A model generated the notes under the pieces. It ran no database searches. It was not told where the DNA came from and saw nothing but the letters and a program-made list of their open reading frames with translations. Below are positions 43,428 through 53,765 of a stretch of DNA of 64,000 nt, one piece after another. The stretch is from contig NZ_CP102267.1 of assembly GCF_025148125.1 (NCBI RefSeq), positions 1,498,501 through 1,562,500 of the forward strand, written 5' to 3'. Within the stretch, counting starts at the first letter, position 1. Every line of letters starts with the position of its first letter. This DNA is from Blautia wexlerae DSM 19850 (GTDB lineage: Bacteria > Bacillota > Clostridia > Lachnospirales > Lachnospiraceae). The translations under genes and the position numbers were made by a program.

Positions 43428-44237
43428 ATGAAAATTGGAAACCGTTTTTTTGATACTAAGAATCATACTTACATAATGGGAATTCTAAATGTTACCCCTG
43501 ATTCCTTTTCTGACGGTGGCAAATGGAATCATATGGATGAAGCTTTGAAACATACAGAGGCAATGATTGCTGATGGTGCAGATATTATTGATATCGGAGG
43601 CGAATCTACACGTCCCGGTCATACACCTGTCAGTGCTGATGAGGAAGCGCAGAGAGTTCTTCCTGTTATTGAAGCGGTCAAAAAACATTTTGACATTCCT
43701 GTTTCTGTAGATACTTTTAAGAGCAGTGTTGCTGAAAGCTCTATCCAGGCAGGAGCTGACCTGGTTAACGATATCTGGGGATTAAAATATGATCCGAAAA
43801 TGGCAGCTGTGATCGCAAAATATGATGTGGCCTGTTGTCTGATGCACAACAAATCTAATACAGAATATCAAAACTTTCTCATTGATATGCTCGCCGAAAC
43901 ACAGGAATGTGTCAATCTTGCAAGACAGGCTGGCATTAAAGATGAAAAAATCATGCTTGACCCGGGAATTGGTTTTGGAAAAACATTTGAAATGAATCTG
44001 GAAGCAATGAATCACCTGGAGCTTTTTCAGAATCTGGGATTTCCGGTTCTCCTTGGTACATCACGCAAATCCATGATTGGACTGGCGTTGGATCTTCCTG
44101 TAGATCAGCGCATGGAGGGGACTTTGGCTACCAGTGTAATTGGCGTAATGAAGGGATGCTCTTTTGTTCGTGTCCACGATGTTAAAGAAAACAAGCGTGT
44201 GATCCAGATGACAGAAGCAATCCTGGGACGCAGATAA
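43428..44237 (+). CDS. folP: Dihydropteroate synthase
   Basis: The 269-residue TIM-barrel joins p-aminobenzoate to the pterin pyrophosphate. Signatures: MGILNVTPDSFSDGG, IIDIGGESTRPG, VSVDTFKSSVAE, LVNDIWGL, MLDPGIGFGKT and LLGTSRKSMIG. These include the sulphonamide-contact loops. Third gene of the operon. Confidence 0.97.
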   Translation: MKIGNRFFDTKNHTYIMGILNVTPDSFSDGGKWNHMDEALKHTEAMIADGADIIDIGGESTRPGHTPVSADEEAQRVLPVIEAVKKHFDIPVSVDTFKSSVAESSIQAGADLVNDIWGLKYDPKMAAVIAKYDVACCLMHNKSNTEYQNFLIDMLAETQECVNLARQAGIKDEKIMLDPGIGFGKTFEMNLEAMNHLELFQNLGFPVLLGTSRKSMIGLALDLPVDQRMEGTLATSVIGVMKGCSFVRVHDVKENKRVIQMTEAILGRR

Positions 44238-44294
44238 ATTACTGGCACAAAACAGATGGTAAATATAAACAACATACAGAAAGGATTTGCTGTT

Positions 44295-45146
44295 ATGGAT
44301 GAGACCAGATTAGATAAAATAGAAATTAAAGAGTTGGAGATTTTTGCAAACCATGGTGTATATCCCGAGGAAAATGTTCTGGGACAGAAATTTGTTATTT
44401 CTGCCACGCTTTTTACCAGAACACGTCTGGCGGGATTAACTGATGAGTTGTCTGCCTCCATAAACTATGGCGAAGTCAGCCATATGATTACTGATTTCAC
44501 CAGAAAACATACTTATAAACTTCTGGAATCTCTTGCAGAGAATCTTGCAGAAATGCTTCTTTGCTCTCTTTCCGGACTTGAAAAAATCACTCTGAAGATC
44601 GAAAAGCCCTGGGCACCGGTTGGTCTTCCTCTGAAAACCGTATCTGTGGAAATCACGCGGAAGTGGCATACTGCTTACATTGCTTTTGGCTCTAATATGG
44701 GTGATAAAAAGATGTATATAGACAATGGAATCCGTGGTCTGGCAGAGACAAAAGGATGCCGTGTAGAGGCAATTTCCGATTATCTTATCACAGAACCTTA
44801 CGGAGTTACTGATCAGGATGAATTTTTAAATGGAGTCCTGAAAATGCGGACACTTCTTACTCCTGAGGAATTGCTTGTGCGACTGCATCAGTTAGAACAG
44901 GAGGCAAACAGAGAACGTATCATCCACTGGGGACCGAGAACACTGGATCTGGATATCCTGTTTTATGATCAGGAAATCATTGATATGCCAGATCTTCATA
45001 TTCCTCATATTGATCTGCACAACCGCGATTTTGTTCTTGTACCAATGAATCAGATTGCTCCGTATCTGCGACATCCTGTGTTAAATCAGACCATTTCGCA
45101 GCTTCTGGACAGCCTTCTGAACAAATCTGAAAATACTGCAAAATAA
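44295..45146 (+). CDS. folBK: Bifunctional dihydroneopterin aldolase / HPPK
   Basis: A 283-residue fusion. Residues 1-120 are FolB (KIEIKELEIFANHGVYPEENVLGQKF, ESLAENLAEMLL, KPWAPVGLP). Residues 125-283 are FolK (TAYIAFGSNMGDKKMYIDNGI, VTDQDEFLNGVL, WGPRTLDLDILFYD, IPHIDLHNRDFVLVPM). It makes hydroxymethyl-dihydropterin and pyrophosphorylates it. The ATG nine bases after AGAAAGGA is preferred to one at 44256. Confidence 0.95.
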   Translation: MDETRLDKIEIKELEIFANHGVYPEENVLGQKFVISATLFTRTRLAGLTDELSASINYGEVSHMITDFTRKHTYKLLESLAENLAEMLLCSLSGLEKITLKIEKPWAPVGLPLKTVSVEITRKWHTAYIAFGSNMGDKKMYIDNGIRGLAETKGCRVEAISDYLITEPYGVTDQDEFLNGVLKMRTLLTPEELLVRLHQLEQEANRERIIHWGPRTLDLDILFYDQEIIDMPDLHIPHIDLHNRDFVLVPMNQIAPYLRHPVLNQTISQLLDSLLNKSENTAK

Positions 45147-45199
45147 AGTGAACAGTAACCAGTAACGATATTTTTTTGAATGTTCCATTGATATTTACT

Positions 45200-45228
45200 T
45201 TGCCATTTTTTACAAACAGTGCTATGAT
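45200..45228 (+). promoter_or_regulatory. Promoter for the cupin gene
   Basis: TTGCCA and TATGAT are 17 bp apart, about 55 bp before the cupin start. A GTGAACAGTAAC repeat remnant lies just upstream at 45148. Confidence 0.5.
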
Positions 45229-45282
45229 ATATTCAATGGAAATTCTATAAAAGAGAAAACATCTACAGGAGGGCAAAAAATT

Positions 45283-45609
45283 ATGAAAATCAGACGCGAA
45301 GAACACATGGCAGGTGGAAATGGTCACGTAATCATCAAAGAAATCCTTGATGCAGAACAGTTGAATGGTAAATGTGGACTGTATGCACAGGTAACTCTGG
45401 AGCCGGGATGTTCACTGGGATATCATGAACATCATGGAGAAAGTGAAACCTATTATATTTTACAGGGACAGGGCGAATACAATGACAACGGTACCTATCG
45501 TCCGGTAAAAGCCGGAGATATTACATTCACACCGGACAATCATGGACATGCACTTGCAAATACAGGAAATACAGATCTGGTTTTTATGGCTCTGATCATT
45601 AAAGACTGA
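45283..45609 (+). CDS. Cupin-domain protein
   Basis: The 108-residue protein is a single cupin barrel with motif 1 GYHEHHGESETYYILQGQG (two His and one Glu for metal) and motif 2 DITFTPDNHGHALANTG. Substrate unknown; similar small cupins are often enzymes or sensors of sugars or amino acids. GGAGGG precedes the ATG and a promoter is visible, so it is monocistronic. Confidence 0.9.
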   Translation: MKIRREEHMAGGNGHVIIKEILDAEQLNGKCGLYAQVTLEPGCSLGYHEHHGESETYYILQGQGEYNDNGTYRPVKAGDITFTPDNHGHALANTGNTDLVFMALIIKD

Positions 45610-45710
45610 TATAAAAGCAGCAGCACATATTTCTTATGGAAATAATGACTGCTGTTTTTATTACCAGGACAGACTGATTATAATAAGAAACAGTATAAAT
45701 CAGGTAGCAT

Positions 45711-45874
45711 TTTAGCCGAATTAAGTAAGTCCCCTGCTTCAATTGCGAAAAGTAATAAGCAGTGGGTGGGGACTTGCTTGTATCAGGAGGAGTGCAAGCT
45801 CCTTCTGATAAACTGCGAAGCAGTTATTCGATTATGAGCAAGTAGCGAAGCGGATTGCGAATATCCGCTTGATT
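45711..45874 (+). repeat. Structured intergenic repeat, copy 4 (full length)
   Basis: A 164-bp unit with the same arms and hairpins as copy 3. The outer arm changes on both sides: AGCCGAAT with ATTCGATT. It ends 25 bp before the aminopeptidase start. Confidence 0.9.
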
Positions 45875-45899
45875 AATCATTCAAATGGAGAATCAAACT

Positions 45900-47168
45900 A
45901 TGTACAGAAAAACAGCAAAGAAGTTACTGAAATTCATAGAGAAAAGCCCCACTGCATTTCAGGCAGTGACGGAGATGACCAAAAGGCTTGACAAAGAAGG
46001 CTTTGAAGAATTGAAAGAGGAGGATCACTGGAAGCTTAAAAAAGGCGGAAATTATTATGTGACCAGAAATCATTCTGCGATCATAGCTTTTTCCATTCCG
46101 CAGAAGCCTGTGTGGAAGTTTCATATTATGGCAAGCCACAGTGATTCCCCTTCCCTTAAGATCAAGGAGAATCCTGAGATAGAGGTGGAGAATGCTTATA
46201 TCAAACTGAATGTGGAGCGTTACGGTGGAATGATTCTGTCTCCGTGGTTTGACAGACCTCTGTCAGTGGCAGGAAGGCTGATCGTCCGTCAGGATGGAAA
46301 AATCAGAGAGAAGATGGTGACTGTGGACAGAGATTTGCTGGTTCTTCCTAATCTTGCCATTCATATGAACAGGGAAGTAAATGACGGATATAAATATAAT
46401 GTGCAGAAGGATATGCTGCCTCTTTTCAGCGATAAGGAAGGAAAGGGCAGATTTATGGAAACTGTGGCTGAGGCCGCAGAAGTAAAGACAGAAGATATTC
46501 TGGGACATGATCTGTTTCTTTATGACAGAACTCCGGGTACTCTGTGGGGAGTAAATGAGGAATTTGTCTCTGCACCCAGACTGGATGATTTGCAGTGTGC
46601 ATTCTCTTCTATGGAGGGATTCCTGCAGGGAAATCGTGAAGAAAGCATTTCTGTACATTGTGTGCTGGATAATGAAGAAGTGGGAAGCAGTACAAGACAG
46701 GGCGCTGCTTCTGCTTTCCTGAAGGATACTCTGATGCGGATCAATATGGGACTGGGACGTACCCAGGAGGAATATTATATGGCACTTGCAGACAGTTTTA
46801 TGATTTCTGCAGATAATGCCCATGCTCTCCATCCAAACTATACGGATAAGACAGATCCGGTAAACCGTCCGGTGCTGAACGGGGGAATCGTGATCAAGTA
46901 CAATGCAAACCAGAAATATTGTACAGATGGAGTGTCCGCTGCAATTTTCAAGGATATCTGTGACAGGGCAAAGGTGCCGTACCAGACCTTTGTGAACCGT
47001 TCGGATATGGCAGGCGGATCCACGCTGGGAAATATTTCCAATACCCAGGTTCCTGTGAAAACAGTGGATATCGGTCTGGCACAGCTTGCCATGCACTCTG
47101 TATATGAAACAACAGGTGCGAAAGATACAGAGAGCCTGGTTAAGGCAGCGACAGTATTTTTTGCATAG
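45900..47168 (+). CDS. M18-family aminopeptidase
   Basis: The 422-residue metallo-aminopeptidase has MASHSDSPSLKIKENPEIE (first metal His-x-Asp), CVLDNEEVGSSTRQGA (catalytic Glu pair), MISADNAHALHPNY and GGSTLGNISNTQVPVKTVDIGLAQLAMHS (last metal His). It removes N-terminal acidic or neutral residues from peptides in the cytoplasm. The ATG nine bases after GGAG is chosen over that at 45885. Confidence 0.92.
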   Translation: MYRKTAKKLLKFIEKSPTAFQAVTEMTKRLDKEGFEELKEEDHWKLKKGGNYYVTRNHSAIIAFSIPQKPVWKFHIMASHSDSPSLKIKENPEIEVENAYIKLNVERYGGMILSPWFDRPLSVAGRLIVRQDGKIREKMVTVDRDLLVLPNLAIHMNREVNDGYKYNVQKDMLPLFSDKEGKGRFMETVAEAAEVKTEDILGHDLFLYDRTPGTLWGVNEEFVSAPRLDDLQCAFSSMEGFLQGNREESISVHCVLDNEEVGSSTRQGAASAFLKDTLMRINMGLGRTQEEYYMALADSFMISADNAHALHPNYTDKTDPVNRPVLNGGIVIKYNANQKYCTDGVSAAIFKDICDRAKVPYQTFVNRSDMAGGSTLGNISNTQVPVKTVDIGLAQLAMHSVYETTGAKDTESLVKAATVFFA

Positions 47169-47221
47169 CTTGTCGGCACACTGGCAGATAAACGTAAATA
47201 TAAAAATCAGGAGATAAGAAA

Positions 47222-48031
47222 GTGAACAGAAAAGCAGTGTTTTTTGATGCAGACGGAACACTCTGCGATATGGAAAAGGGTGTACCCCAGAGCACAAAGG
47301 AGGCATTGAAGAAATTAAGAGAAAACGGTCATGACGCATGGCTTTGCACAGGCAGGAGCAGGGCCTTTGTTTCCTGGTATCTGGAAGAGCTTCCGTTTAC
47401 CGGTATGATCAGTGCCTGCGGGGCTACCATTGAAAAGGATGGAGAACGTCTTTTTAATAAAGAGATGCCCCCGGAAGTTGCAAAAAAGTCAGTGGAAATC
47501 CTGCGCAGATATGGTCTGGTCCCGGTTATGGAAGGTGCAGATTTCATGTATTATGATAAGGATGAATATAATACAGATGTGAACTGGTATACGGATCTGA
47601 TCACAGAATCTTTAGGATCTAAATGGCGTCCCATCAGGGGAAATGAAGATTGTATGCGCATTAATAAGATCAGTGCCAAAATGATAAAGGGCTGTGATGC
47701 AGAAGCTGCCTGCAGGGAACTGAGTGAGTATTATGACATTATCCGTCATGAGAGTGGTTCAGGGATTGCGGGAACCACCATTGAACTTGTCCCAAAGGGC
47801 TTTAACAAGGCAGTGGGGATCTCGGCAGTGTGCAGACTCTTTGATATTCCATGGGAGGATACGATCGTGTTTGGAGACAGCAATAATGATCTCGCCATGT
47901 TTGAATATGCGGCGGTGAAGGTTGCCATGGGAAATGGTTCGGAGAAAATAAAAGCTCTGGCTGATCATATTACACAGGATATGTTCCATTATGGAATCAG
48001 AAACGGACTGGAATATCTGAAGCTGATATAA
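47222..48031 (+). CDS. HAD-superfamily (Cof-type) phosphatase
   Basis: The 269-residue protein has HAD motif I FFDADGTLCDM (residues 7-12), motif II LCTGRSRAF, a Cof-type C2 cap and motif III/IV VFGDSNNDLAMFEYA. It probably dephosphorylates sugar phosphates or FMN-like substrates. It starts with GTG eight bases after AGGAGA and follows the aminopeptidase by 53 bp. Confidence 0.9.
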   Translation: MNRKAVFFDADGTLCDMEKGVPQSTKEALKKLRENGHDAWLCTGRSRAFVSWYLEELPFTGMISACGATIEKDGERLFNKEMPPEVAKKSVEILRRYGLVPVMEGADFMYYDKDEYNTDVNWYTDLITESLGSKWRPIRGNEDCMRINKISAKMIKGCDAEAACRELSEYYDIIRHESGSGIAGTTIELVPKGFNKAVGISAVCRLFDIPWEDTIVFGDSNNDLAMFEYAAVKVAMGNGSEKIKALADHITQDMFHYGIRNGLEYLKLI

Positions 48032-48041
48032 ACACAAAAAA

Positions 48042-48064
48042 CCTGGGATCAGATGAGTCCCAGG
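48042..48064. terminator. Bidirectional terminator between convergent genes
   Basis: CCTGGGA and TCCCAGG form the stem, with A's before and TTTT after. It serves both the HAD gene and the minus-strand transporter, whose last codons overlap it. Confidence 0.75.
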
Positions 48065-48993
48065 CTTTTGCATATATAGAGCCAGATTGTCATGGTAAAG
48101 GAGCTTAATAGAGTGGTAGTCATAACCACACCGGAAGTAAAATCGCCGTCATACTTCATGTTTTTGGCCATGATATAACAGCTTACAGTAGTGGCAGAAC
48201 CAAGCATGATAATGATCGCAACCAGCATATCATGGGAAAATCCCAGAAGCACAGCCAGTGGAAGAAATACAGCTTCATATCCCACAAGCTTCAGAAAGGT
48301 ACATGCGATCAGTGGCTTCGGTCTTGCGAATGCCTTGCCGAATTTCAGTGCGCCACCCATGGCCATCAGCCCAAGAGGAGTCGCTGTTTTTCCGAGATTA
48401 TCTACGGCAGTATTCAGAATTGTTGGCATTGGCAGATGAAGCAGTGACCACACCATACCTGTCAGGATACCAAGGATAATAGGGTTCGTGGCGATTCCTT
48501 TCAGGGTTCGGATAAGCTTTGCGGTATCAAGTTTACCGCCGCCGGGAGCGAACAGTGACAGTGTTATAACTGCCATCACATTATAAAGCGGCACACTTCC
48601 GATGATCATAAGCGGTGCCATTCCTGCGTTTCCGTAAAGATTCTGGATAATTGCAATTCCAAGGATCGCAGCGCTGCTCCGGTAAGAAGCCTGGATAAAT
48701 TCACCCTGGATATTTCGCGGTTTCAGCAGATAGGAAAGTCCTGTGGAAATTCCGATACTGATCAGTGTGACAAAGAAGCAGAACAATACAAATTTCGTAT
48801 TCCACACACTGTAGAAATCTGACTTTGCAATATCCAGAAACAAAAGCGCAGGCAGAGCTGCATTAAATACGAACTTATTCAGACGGCTGACAAAGGTGTC
48901 ATCAAAGAGTCCGATCTTCCGAAAAAAGAGCCCGAGCATCAGGGTGAGAAAAATCGGGATTGTAGCATTAAGACAGAAAATAAGATTCTCCAT
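48049..48993 (-). CDS. AEC-family transporter (auxin efflux carrier-like)
   Basis: The 314-residue membrane protein has about ten hydrophobic helices in two repeats; NATIPIFLTLMLGLFFRKIGLFDD and FVFNAALPALLFLDIAKSD are typical of the N-terminal half and PLGLMAMGGAL of the centre. AEC transporters move malate, malonate, amino acids or other organic anions; substrate is unknown here. The second of two close ATGs suits the AAAGGA spacing. Confidence 0.88.
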   Translation of the reverse strand: MENLIFCLNATIPIFLTLMLGLFFRKIGLFDDTFVSRLNKFVFNAALPALLFLDIAKSDFYSVWNTKFVLFCFFVTLISIGISTGLSYLLKPRNIQGEFIQASYRSSAAILGIAIIQNLYGNAGMAPLMIIGSVPLYNVMAVITLSLFAPGGGKLDTAKLIRTLKGIATNPIILGILTGMVWSLLHLPMPTILNTAVDNLGKTATPLGLMAMGGALKFGKAFARPKPLIACTFLKLVGYEAVFLPLAVLLGFSHDMLVAIIIMLGSATTVSCYIMAKNMKYDGDFTSGVVMTTTLLSSFTMTIWLYICKSLGLI

Positions 48994-49065
48994 TTTCATA
49001 AATCCTTTCAAAAAAATGATTTCTGTACAAAAAGTACGGTTCATAAGGTGACTGCTATATCACAA

Positions 49066-49208
49066 GTTACTGTTCACTCCGTTCACAGTAACGTAGCCAA
49101 AATTCATTCCAGATTGCCTGCGGCAATGGAATTTTGGCTTGTATGTCTCGGGATTTTGGCATATTCATGCCAAAACACCTCGCGGGACGGTGGTGTGTGA
49201 ACAGTAAC
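49066..49208. repeat. MITE-like element, copy A
   Basis: 143 bp bounded by perfect 12-bp terminal inverted repeats GTTACTGTTCAC and GTGAACAGTAAC. Inside are CCATTGCCG-like and TTTTGGCAT/ATGCCAAAA hairpins and the core TGTATGTCTCGGGATTTTGG, which recurs in copy B in the other orientation. Confidence 0.8.
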
Positions 49209-49389
49209 TATCACAATAACACCATGATTATAAACGTTTGACAGGAATTGTCAAATTCCGATTTCTGTGTTATTCTGAAAAAAATGGTTGCTGTTCAGTA
49301 TGCCTTGCAGATTGCGGGAATGATTTTTCAGACACGCTCTAAGAGCAGAGTGAACAGTAATAAAATTGCAGACAGTGGAGTGGTGGATC

Positions 49390-50442
49390 ATGAAATATGG
49401 AAAGATAAGGATAGAAGATGGATTTCTGGTTTTTACCAGACATATGATGATAAACAATCTTCCATGTAAAGACATTGTATGGGCATATATGCGAAAAGAG
49501 GGAGCAGATGAAGGTGATGACAGACAGCTGAGTGTAAATTATCTTGTAATTGTTACCAGACGTAAGAAGAGATACAAGTTCGATATGACAGAAAAAGAGA
49601 TCCATGAGTGTATCCGCATTCTTAAGATATTAAACCCGGATATGGCAACAGGTTTCCCGAAGGGCGGCAGGATATCTCTTCATAGTCTGCCGAATACCAG
49701 AGATCTGGGTGCGATCGTTACAGCTGATGACAGACACATCCTGCCGAGGAGGCTTCTGAGAAGCGGGGAACTTTATCACATTTCAGAGAGCGATAAGAAC
49801 AGACTCAGAGAAGAATACAATCTGAAGACGGTGATCGACCTGCGTTCGGCAGAAGAGAGAAAATGTAAACCGGATACTATTATAGCAGAAGTAGAATACT
49901 ACCATGTACCGGTTGTGGATGAGGATGTGCAGGTTATCAGCAACAGAGAACAGTTTGTGAAAATGCTTGCAGGACTCCCGGATGATATGGAAGAATATAT
50001 GATCAGACAGTACAGGAATTTATGCATGGATCAGCTGGTGTTGAAACAGTATGCGAAGTTTATCGATATTCTTTTCAGGCAGGAAAAAGGTGCTGTTTTG
50101 TGGCATTGCGGAACTGGAAAGGATCGTACAGGGATCGGGACTGCTTTTCTGCTCAGTCTGCTGGGGGTGGAGGAAGATGTGATATATGAAGACTATCTGC
50201 GCACAAACCGTTATATGGAGCCCAAACTGGTATATATGCAGAGACTTGTACAGACCTGGCCGGAGGCAGATGAGAAAATGACCGAGAAGCTTCCAATTAT
50301 ATATAATGTAAAAGAGGAGTATTTGGCTGCTGTTTTTGAAACAGTGAAAAAGACTTATGGTTCTATGGAAAAGTTTTTCCAGACCGTATTTTATCTGAAA
50401 CCGAAAATGATCGAAGAGTTCAGAAATAAATATCTGATATAG
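49390..50442 (+). CDS. PTP-like tyrosine/lipid phosphatase (Y_phosphatase3)
   Basis: The 350-residue protein has an N-terminal 90-residue PH-like region and a phosphatase domain with NTRDLGAI, LLRSGELYHISE, VIDLRSAEERK and the P-loop WHCGTGKDRTGIG (Cys near 243, Arg +6). The K-D in the loop is characteristic of PtpB/LipA-type phosphatases that accept phosphotyrosine or phosphoinositides. Start is the ATG after GGAGTGG. It stands alone between two MITE-like repeats. Confidence 0.85.
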   Translation: MKYGKIRIEDGFLVFTRHMMINNLPCKDIVWAYMRKEGADEGDDRQLSVNYLVIVTRRKKRYKFDMTEKEIHECIRILKILNPDMATGFPKGGRISLHSLPNTRDLGAIVTADDRHILPRRLLRSGELYHISESDKNRLREEYNLKTVIDLRSAEERKCKPDTIIAEVEYYHVPVVDEDVQVISNREQFVKMLAGLPDDMEEYMIRQYRNLCMDQLVLKQYAKFIDILFRQEKGAVLWHCGTGKDRTGIGTAFLLSLLGVEEDVIYEDYLRTNRYMEPKLVYMQRLVQTWPEADEKMTEKLPIIYNVKEEYLAAVFETVKKTYGSMEKFFQTVFYLKPKMIEEFRNKYLI

Positions 50443-50479
50443 GCAGTTGATTTGATGTTTTTACAAAAGTTATCATAGA

Positions 50480-50539
50480 GTTACTGTTCACTGGTAATAT
50501 CCCGCGAAGCGTGTTGCTGGGAACGAAGTGAACAGTAAC
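50480..50539. repeat. MITE-like element, short copy C
   Basis: 60 bp with perfect GTTACTGTTCAC/GTGAACAGTAAC ends and ATCCCGCGAAGCG inside, like the ATCCCGCGAGG of copy B. It appears to be an internally deleted form. Confidence 0.75.
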
Positions 50540-50576
50540 GTCACAGAAAGACATTTGTTTTTGTGCGAAAAATTTA

Positions 50577-50604
50577 TTGACAAAATCACGATTATTGATA
50601 TAAT
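50577..50604 (+). promoter_or_regulatory. Promoter for ilvN-ilvC
   Basis: TTGACA and TATAAT with 16 bp spacing, 66 bp before ilvN. No T-box or leader-peptide features fit in the short leader. Confidence 0.75.
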
Positions 50605-50670
50605 GGTAACCATACGAGCTATTTATTATATTAACGTGGTGAAAATGTACACGTTGAAAGCAGGTGGGAC

Positions 50671-51168
50671 ATGCAGAAGAGAGTATTATCCCTGTTAGTA
50701 GATAATACTGCAGGTGTAACAACCAGAGTATCTGGATTATTCAGCCGCAGAGGCTATAACATCGACAGCATTACCGGAGGTGTAACAGCGGACGAGCGTT
50801 TTTCCAGAATTACCGTTGTGTGCAGCGGGGATGAACTGATTCTGGAGCAGATCACGAATCAGCTTGCCAAGCTTGTAGATGTAAGAGATATTAAGATCCT
50901 GGAGCCGGACAACAGCGTATGCCATGAATTAATGATGATCAAGGTGGCTGCGAAACCGGAGCAGAGACAGGGACTCATTTCCATAGCGGATGTTTTCCAT
51001 GCGAAAGTCGCAGACGTAAGTGTGGATTCCATGATACTGGAGATGACAGGTAACCATAATAAACTGGAGGCATTTCTTGAGCTGATGGGCGATTACGAGA
51101 TTCTCGAACTTGCACGTACAGGAATGACCGGTTTATCAAGAGGTTCGCAGGATGTAACCTATTTCTGA
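50671..51168 (+). CDS. ilvN: Acetolactate synthase small (regulatory) subunit
   Basis: The 165-residue protein has the N-terminal ACT domain (LSLLVDNTAGVTTRVSGLFSRRGYNIDSIT) that binds valine, and a C-terminal ALS_ss domain (ELMMIKVAAKPEQRQGL). It activates and feedback-regulates the catalytic subunit, which is not in this window. ilvC follows by 128 bp. Confidence 0.95.
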   Translation: MQKRVLSLLVDNTAGVTTRVSGLFSRRGYNIDSITGGVTADERFSRITVVCSGDELILEQITNQLAKLVDVRDIKILEPDNSVCHELMMIKVAAKPEQRQGLISIADVFHAKVADVSVDSMILEMTGNHNKLEAFLELMGDYEILELARTGMTGLSRGSQDVTYF

Positions 51169-51281
51169 TGAAAAGACCGGAAGGCTTTTCGGAATGCAGG
51201 AAATGGAAGAATGTCTCAGAAACAGTACATATATAGTTTGCTAGGGGAGCATCCCTTAACGATAAATTTTTTTACGATTAG

Positions 51282-52316
<1,035 letters not shown>

Positions 52317-52334
52317 TCTGAATATGATTAAATT

Positions 52335-52366
52335 AAAATCCCCTGCTGAATGGCAGGGGATTTTTT
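52335..52366 (+). terminator. Intrinsic terminator of ilvNC
   Basis: AAAATCCCCTGC and GCAGGGGATTTTTT form a perfect 10-12 bp stem with a 6-base loop and T tail. Confidence 0.92.
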
Positions 52367-52505
52367 ATGTTATAGGAAATTACTCCGTAATGTTCCTATA
52401 ACATAAAAAAGCCCTCCGGGCAGGATCGCACTGCGACGGAGAGGAATTATGTCGCTGAAGCGACCCGCCACAGGCGGAGAATCCTGCAAGCAGGATTCTT
52501 TCTTG
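52367..52505. repeat. Cluster of consecutive hairpins
   Basis: Four perfect inverted repeats follow the ilvC terminator: TATGTTATAGGAA/TTCCTATAACATA, GTCGC-tgaa-GCGAC, CCGCC-aca-GGCGG and AGAATCCTGC/GCAGGATTCT. No coding frame is plausible. It may be a repeat element or structured RNA. Confidence 0.6.
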
Positions 52506-52597
52506 TATGTACTGACTCAATGATGGTTGTTTGTTCTGTATTATGCAATTCTTAAGATTATGCATAATATAACAAGATGCAAATCAATCTCAGCATT

Positions 52598-53125
52598 TTA
52601 TAATTCGACAATCTGTCCTTTTTTTACGTCATATCTGCAGTACTTACCATTTCCGGAAATAAATGGCTGATATGTATCTGTCCTGTTATCTTTAAGATAT
52701 ACAATTCCGGTAGCGATCATCTCCACTAATGAAAAGCGTTCGCTGAGACTGGAAATCCACTTATATGTTTTGTTCTTTGATGAACTTGCCATAACCATAT
52801 TGTAGGCATGTCCGTCTTCGGTGGCTTCCAGAGAAAAATATACTTTCTCTGCCTTATCAGGAGCATCGAAGACCTGACTTGTAATATAGGAAGAAAAATT
52901 GGTGCTTACAAAATTTCGGAAAGATTTTATATCATAAGTGATTCCGGATACTTCGTCTGTGATTTTATCTCCGCGTTCCAGACGAGTTTTAATAATCTTT
53001 AGTACCTCTACAGTCCAGTTGATAAAAGAGATACTACTGTAATTCATACTTTCCATCAACTGTTCGATTAGTTTGCGTGACAGGATATTGGAGCGTATTG
53101 CCTCATCATAAAGTTCTTTGTTCAT
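52598..53125 (-). CDS. Hypothetical protein
   Basis: The 175-residue protein (NKELYDEAIRSNILSRKLIEQLMESMNYSS at the start; a beta-rich second half with YKWISSLSERFSLVEMIATGIVYLKDN and a tail GKYCRYDVKKGQIVEL) has no signal peptide or membrane helix. Good AGGGAAAATGTC ribosome binding context. I do not recognise it. Confidence 0.65.
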   Translation of the reverse strand: MNKELYDEAIRSNILSRKLIEQLMESMNYSSISFINWTVEVLKIIKTRLERGDKITDEVSGITYDIKSFRNFVSTNFSSYITSQVFDAPDKAEKVYFSLEATEDGHAYNMVMASSSKNKTYKWISSLSERFSLVEMIATGIVYLKDNRTDTYQPFISGNGKYCRYDVKKGQIVEL

Positions 53126-53151
53126 GACATTTTCCCTCTTTTTTGATTATT

Positions 53152-53295
53152 TGTAACTATTCAGCAGTCTACTATCCCGCGAGGTGTTTTGGCATGAACA
53201 TGCCAAAATCCCGAGACATACAAGTCAAAATCCCATCGCCGAAGGCGATTTTTAATGGATTTTGACTCGTAACTGTGAAGGTACTGAACAGTTAC
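53152..53295. repeat. MITE-like element, copy B (inverted relative to A)
   Basis: 144 bp with degenerate ends GTAACTATTCAG and CTGAACAGTTAC. The interior ATCCCGCGAGGTGTTTTGG and CCCGAGACATACAAG are the reverse complement of the interior of copy A. Confidence 0.75.
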
Positions 53296-53487
53296 GATTA
53301 TTTTATGTTTGTTATAGTGTTTCCGCACATTTCTATGTTATACTGATTATAAATCTGTTTGTTGTAAAATGCAACAAAAAACGGACGAATAAATAAAAAT
53401 ATTTGTGAACAGTAACGAATATATTGTTGCCTGTATTTTTGTTTCTCGGAACGATAATGAGACATAAGGAAAATTGAGGAGGATAAA

Positions 53488-53673
53488 ATGGAGATAGAAG
53501 AAGAGTTTATTTCGGGATTTTGCAGAACATGTAATGGAGGGCAGACTGTCTGCTGCGAATATACGATGGAAGGAGATAAAAGAACCCTCACATTTATGGA
53601 TTGTGCACATGACAGATGTGTGAATTATGCTGCCTGTGAAATCTACAAACAGGCACATGAAATGGAACGATAA
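53488..53673 (+). CDS. Small cysteine-rich protein
   Basis: The 61-residue protein has seven cysteines in two groups (FCRTCNGGQTVCCEY and DCAHDRCVNYAACEIY), suggesting a metal site. GAGGAGG precedes the ATG. Function unknown. Confidence 0.65.
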   Translation: MEIEEEFISGFCRTCNGGQTVCCEYTMEGDKRTLTFMDCAHDRCVNYAACEIYKQAHEMER

Positions 53674-53765
53674 GAATATGTGAGGGTGTACGAAAAGCAG
53701 TGAACTGCGAAATGTATTGCTGAGAACGGAGGGGATAGTAACCCGCAAATGCTGTAATTATCGGA

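Noticed and set aside
46263..47339. A 358-aa minus-strand open frame
   Set aside because: It is a shadow of the M18 aminopeptidase; composition rich in Cys/His/Ile without motifs.
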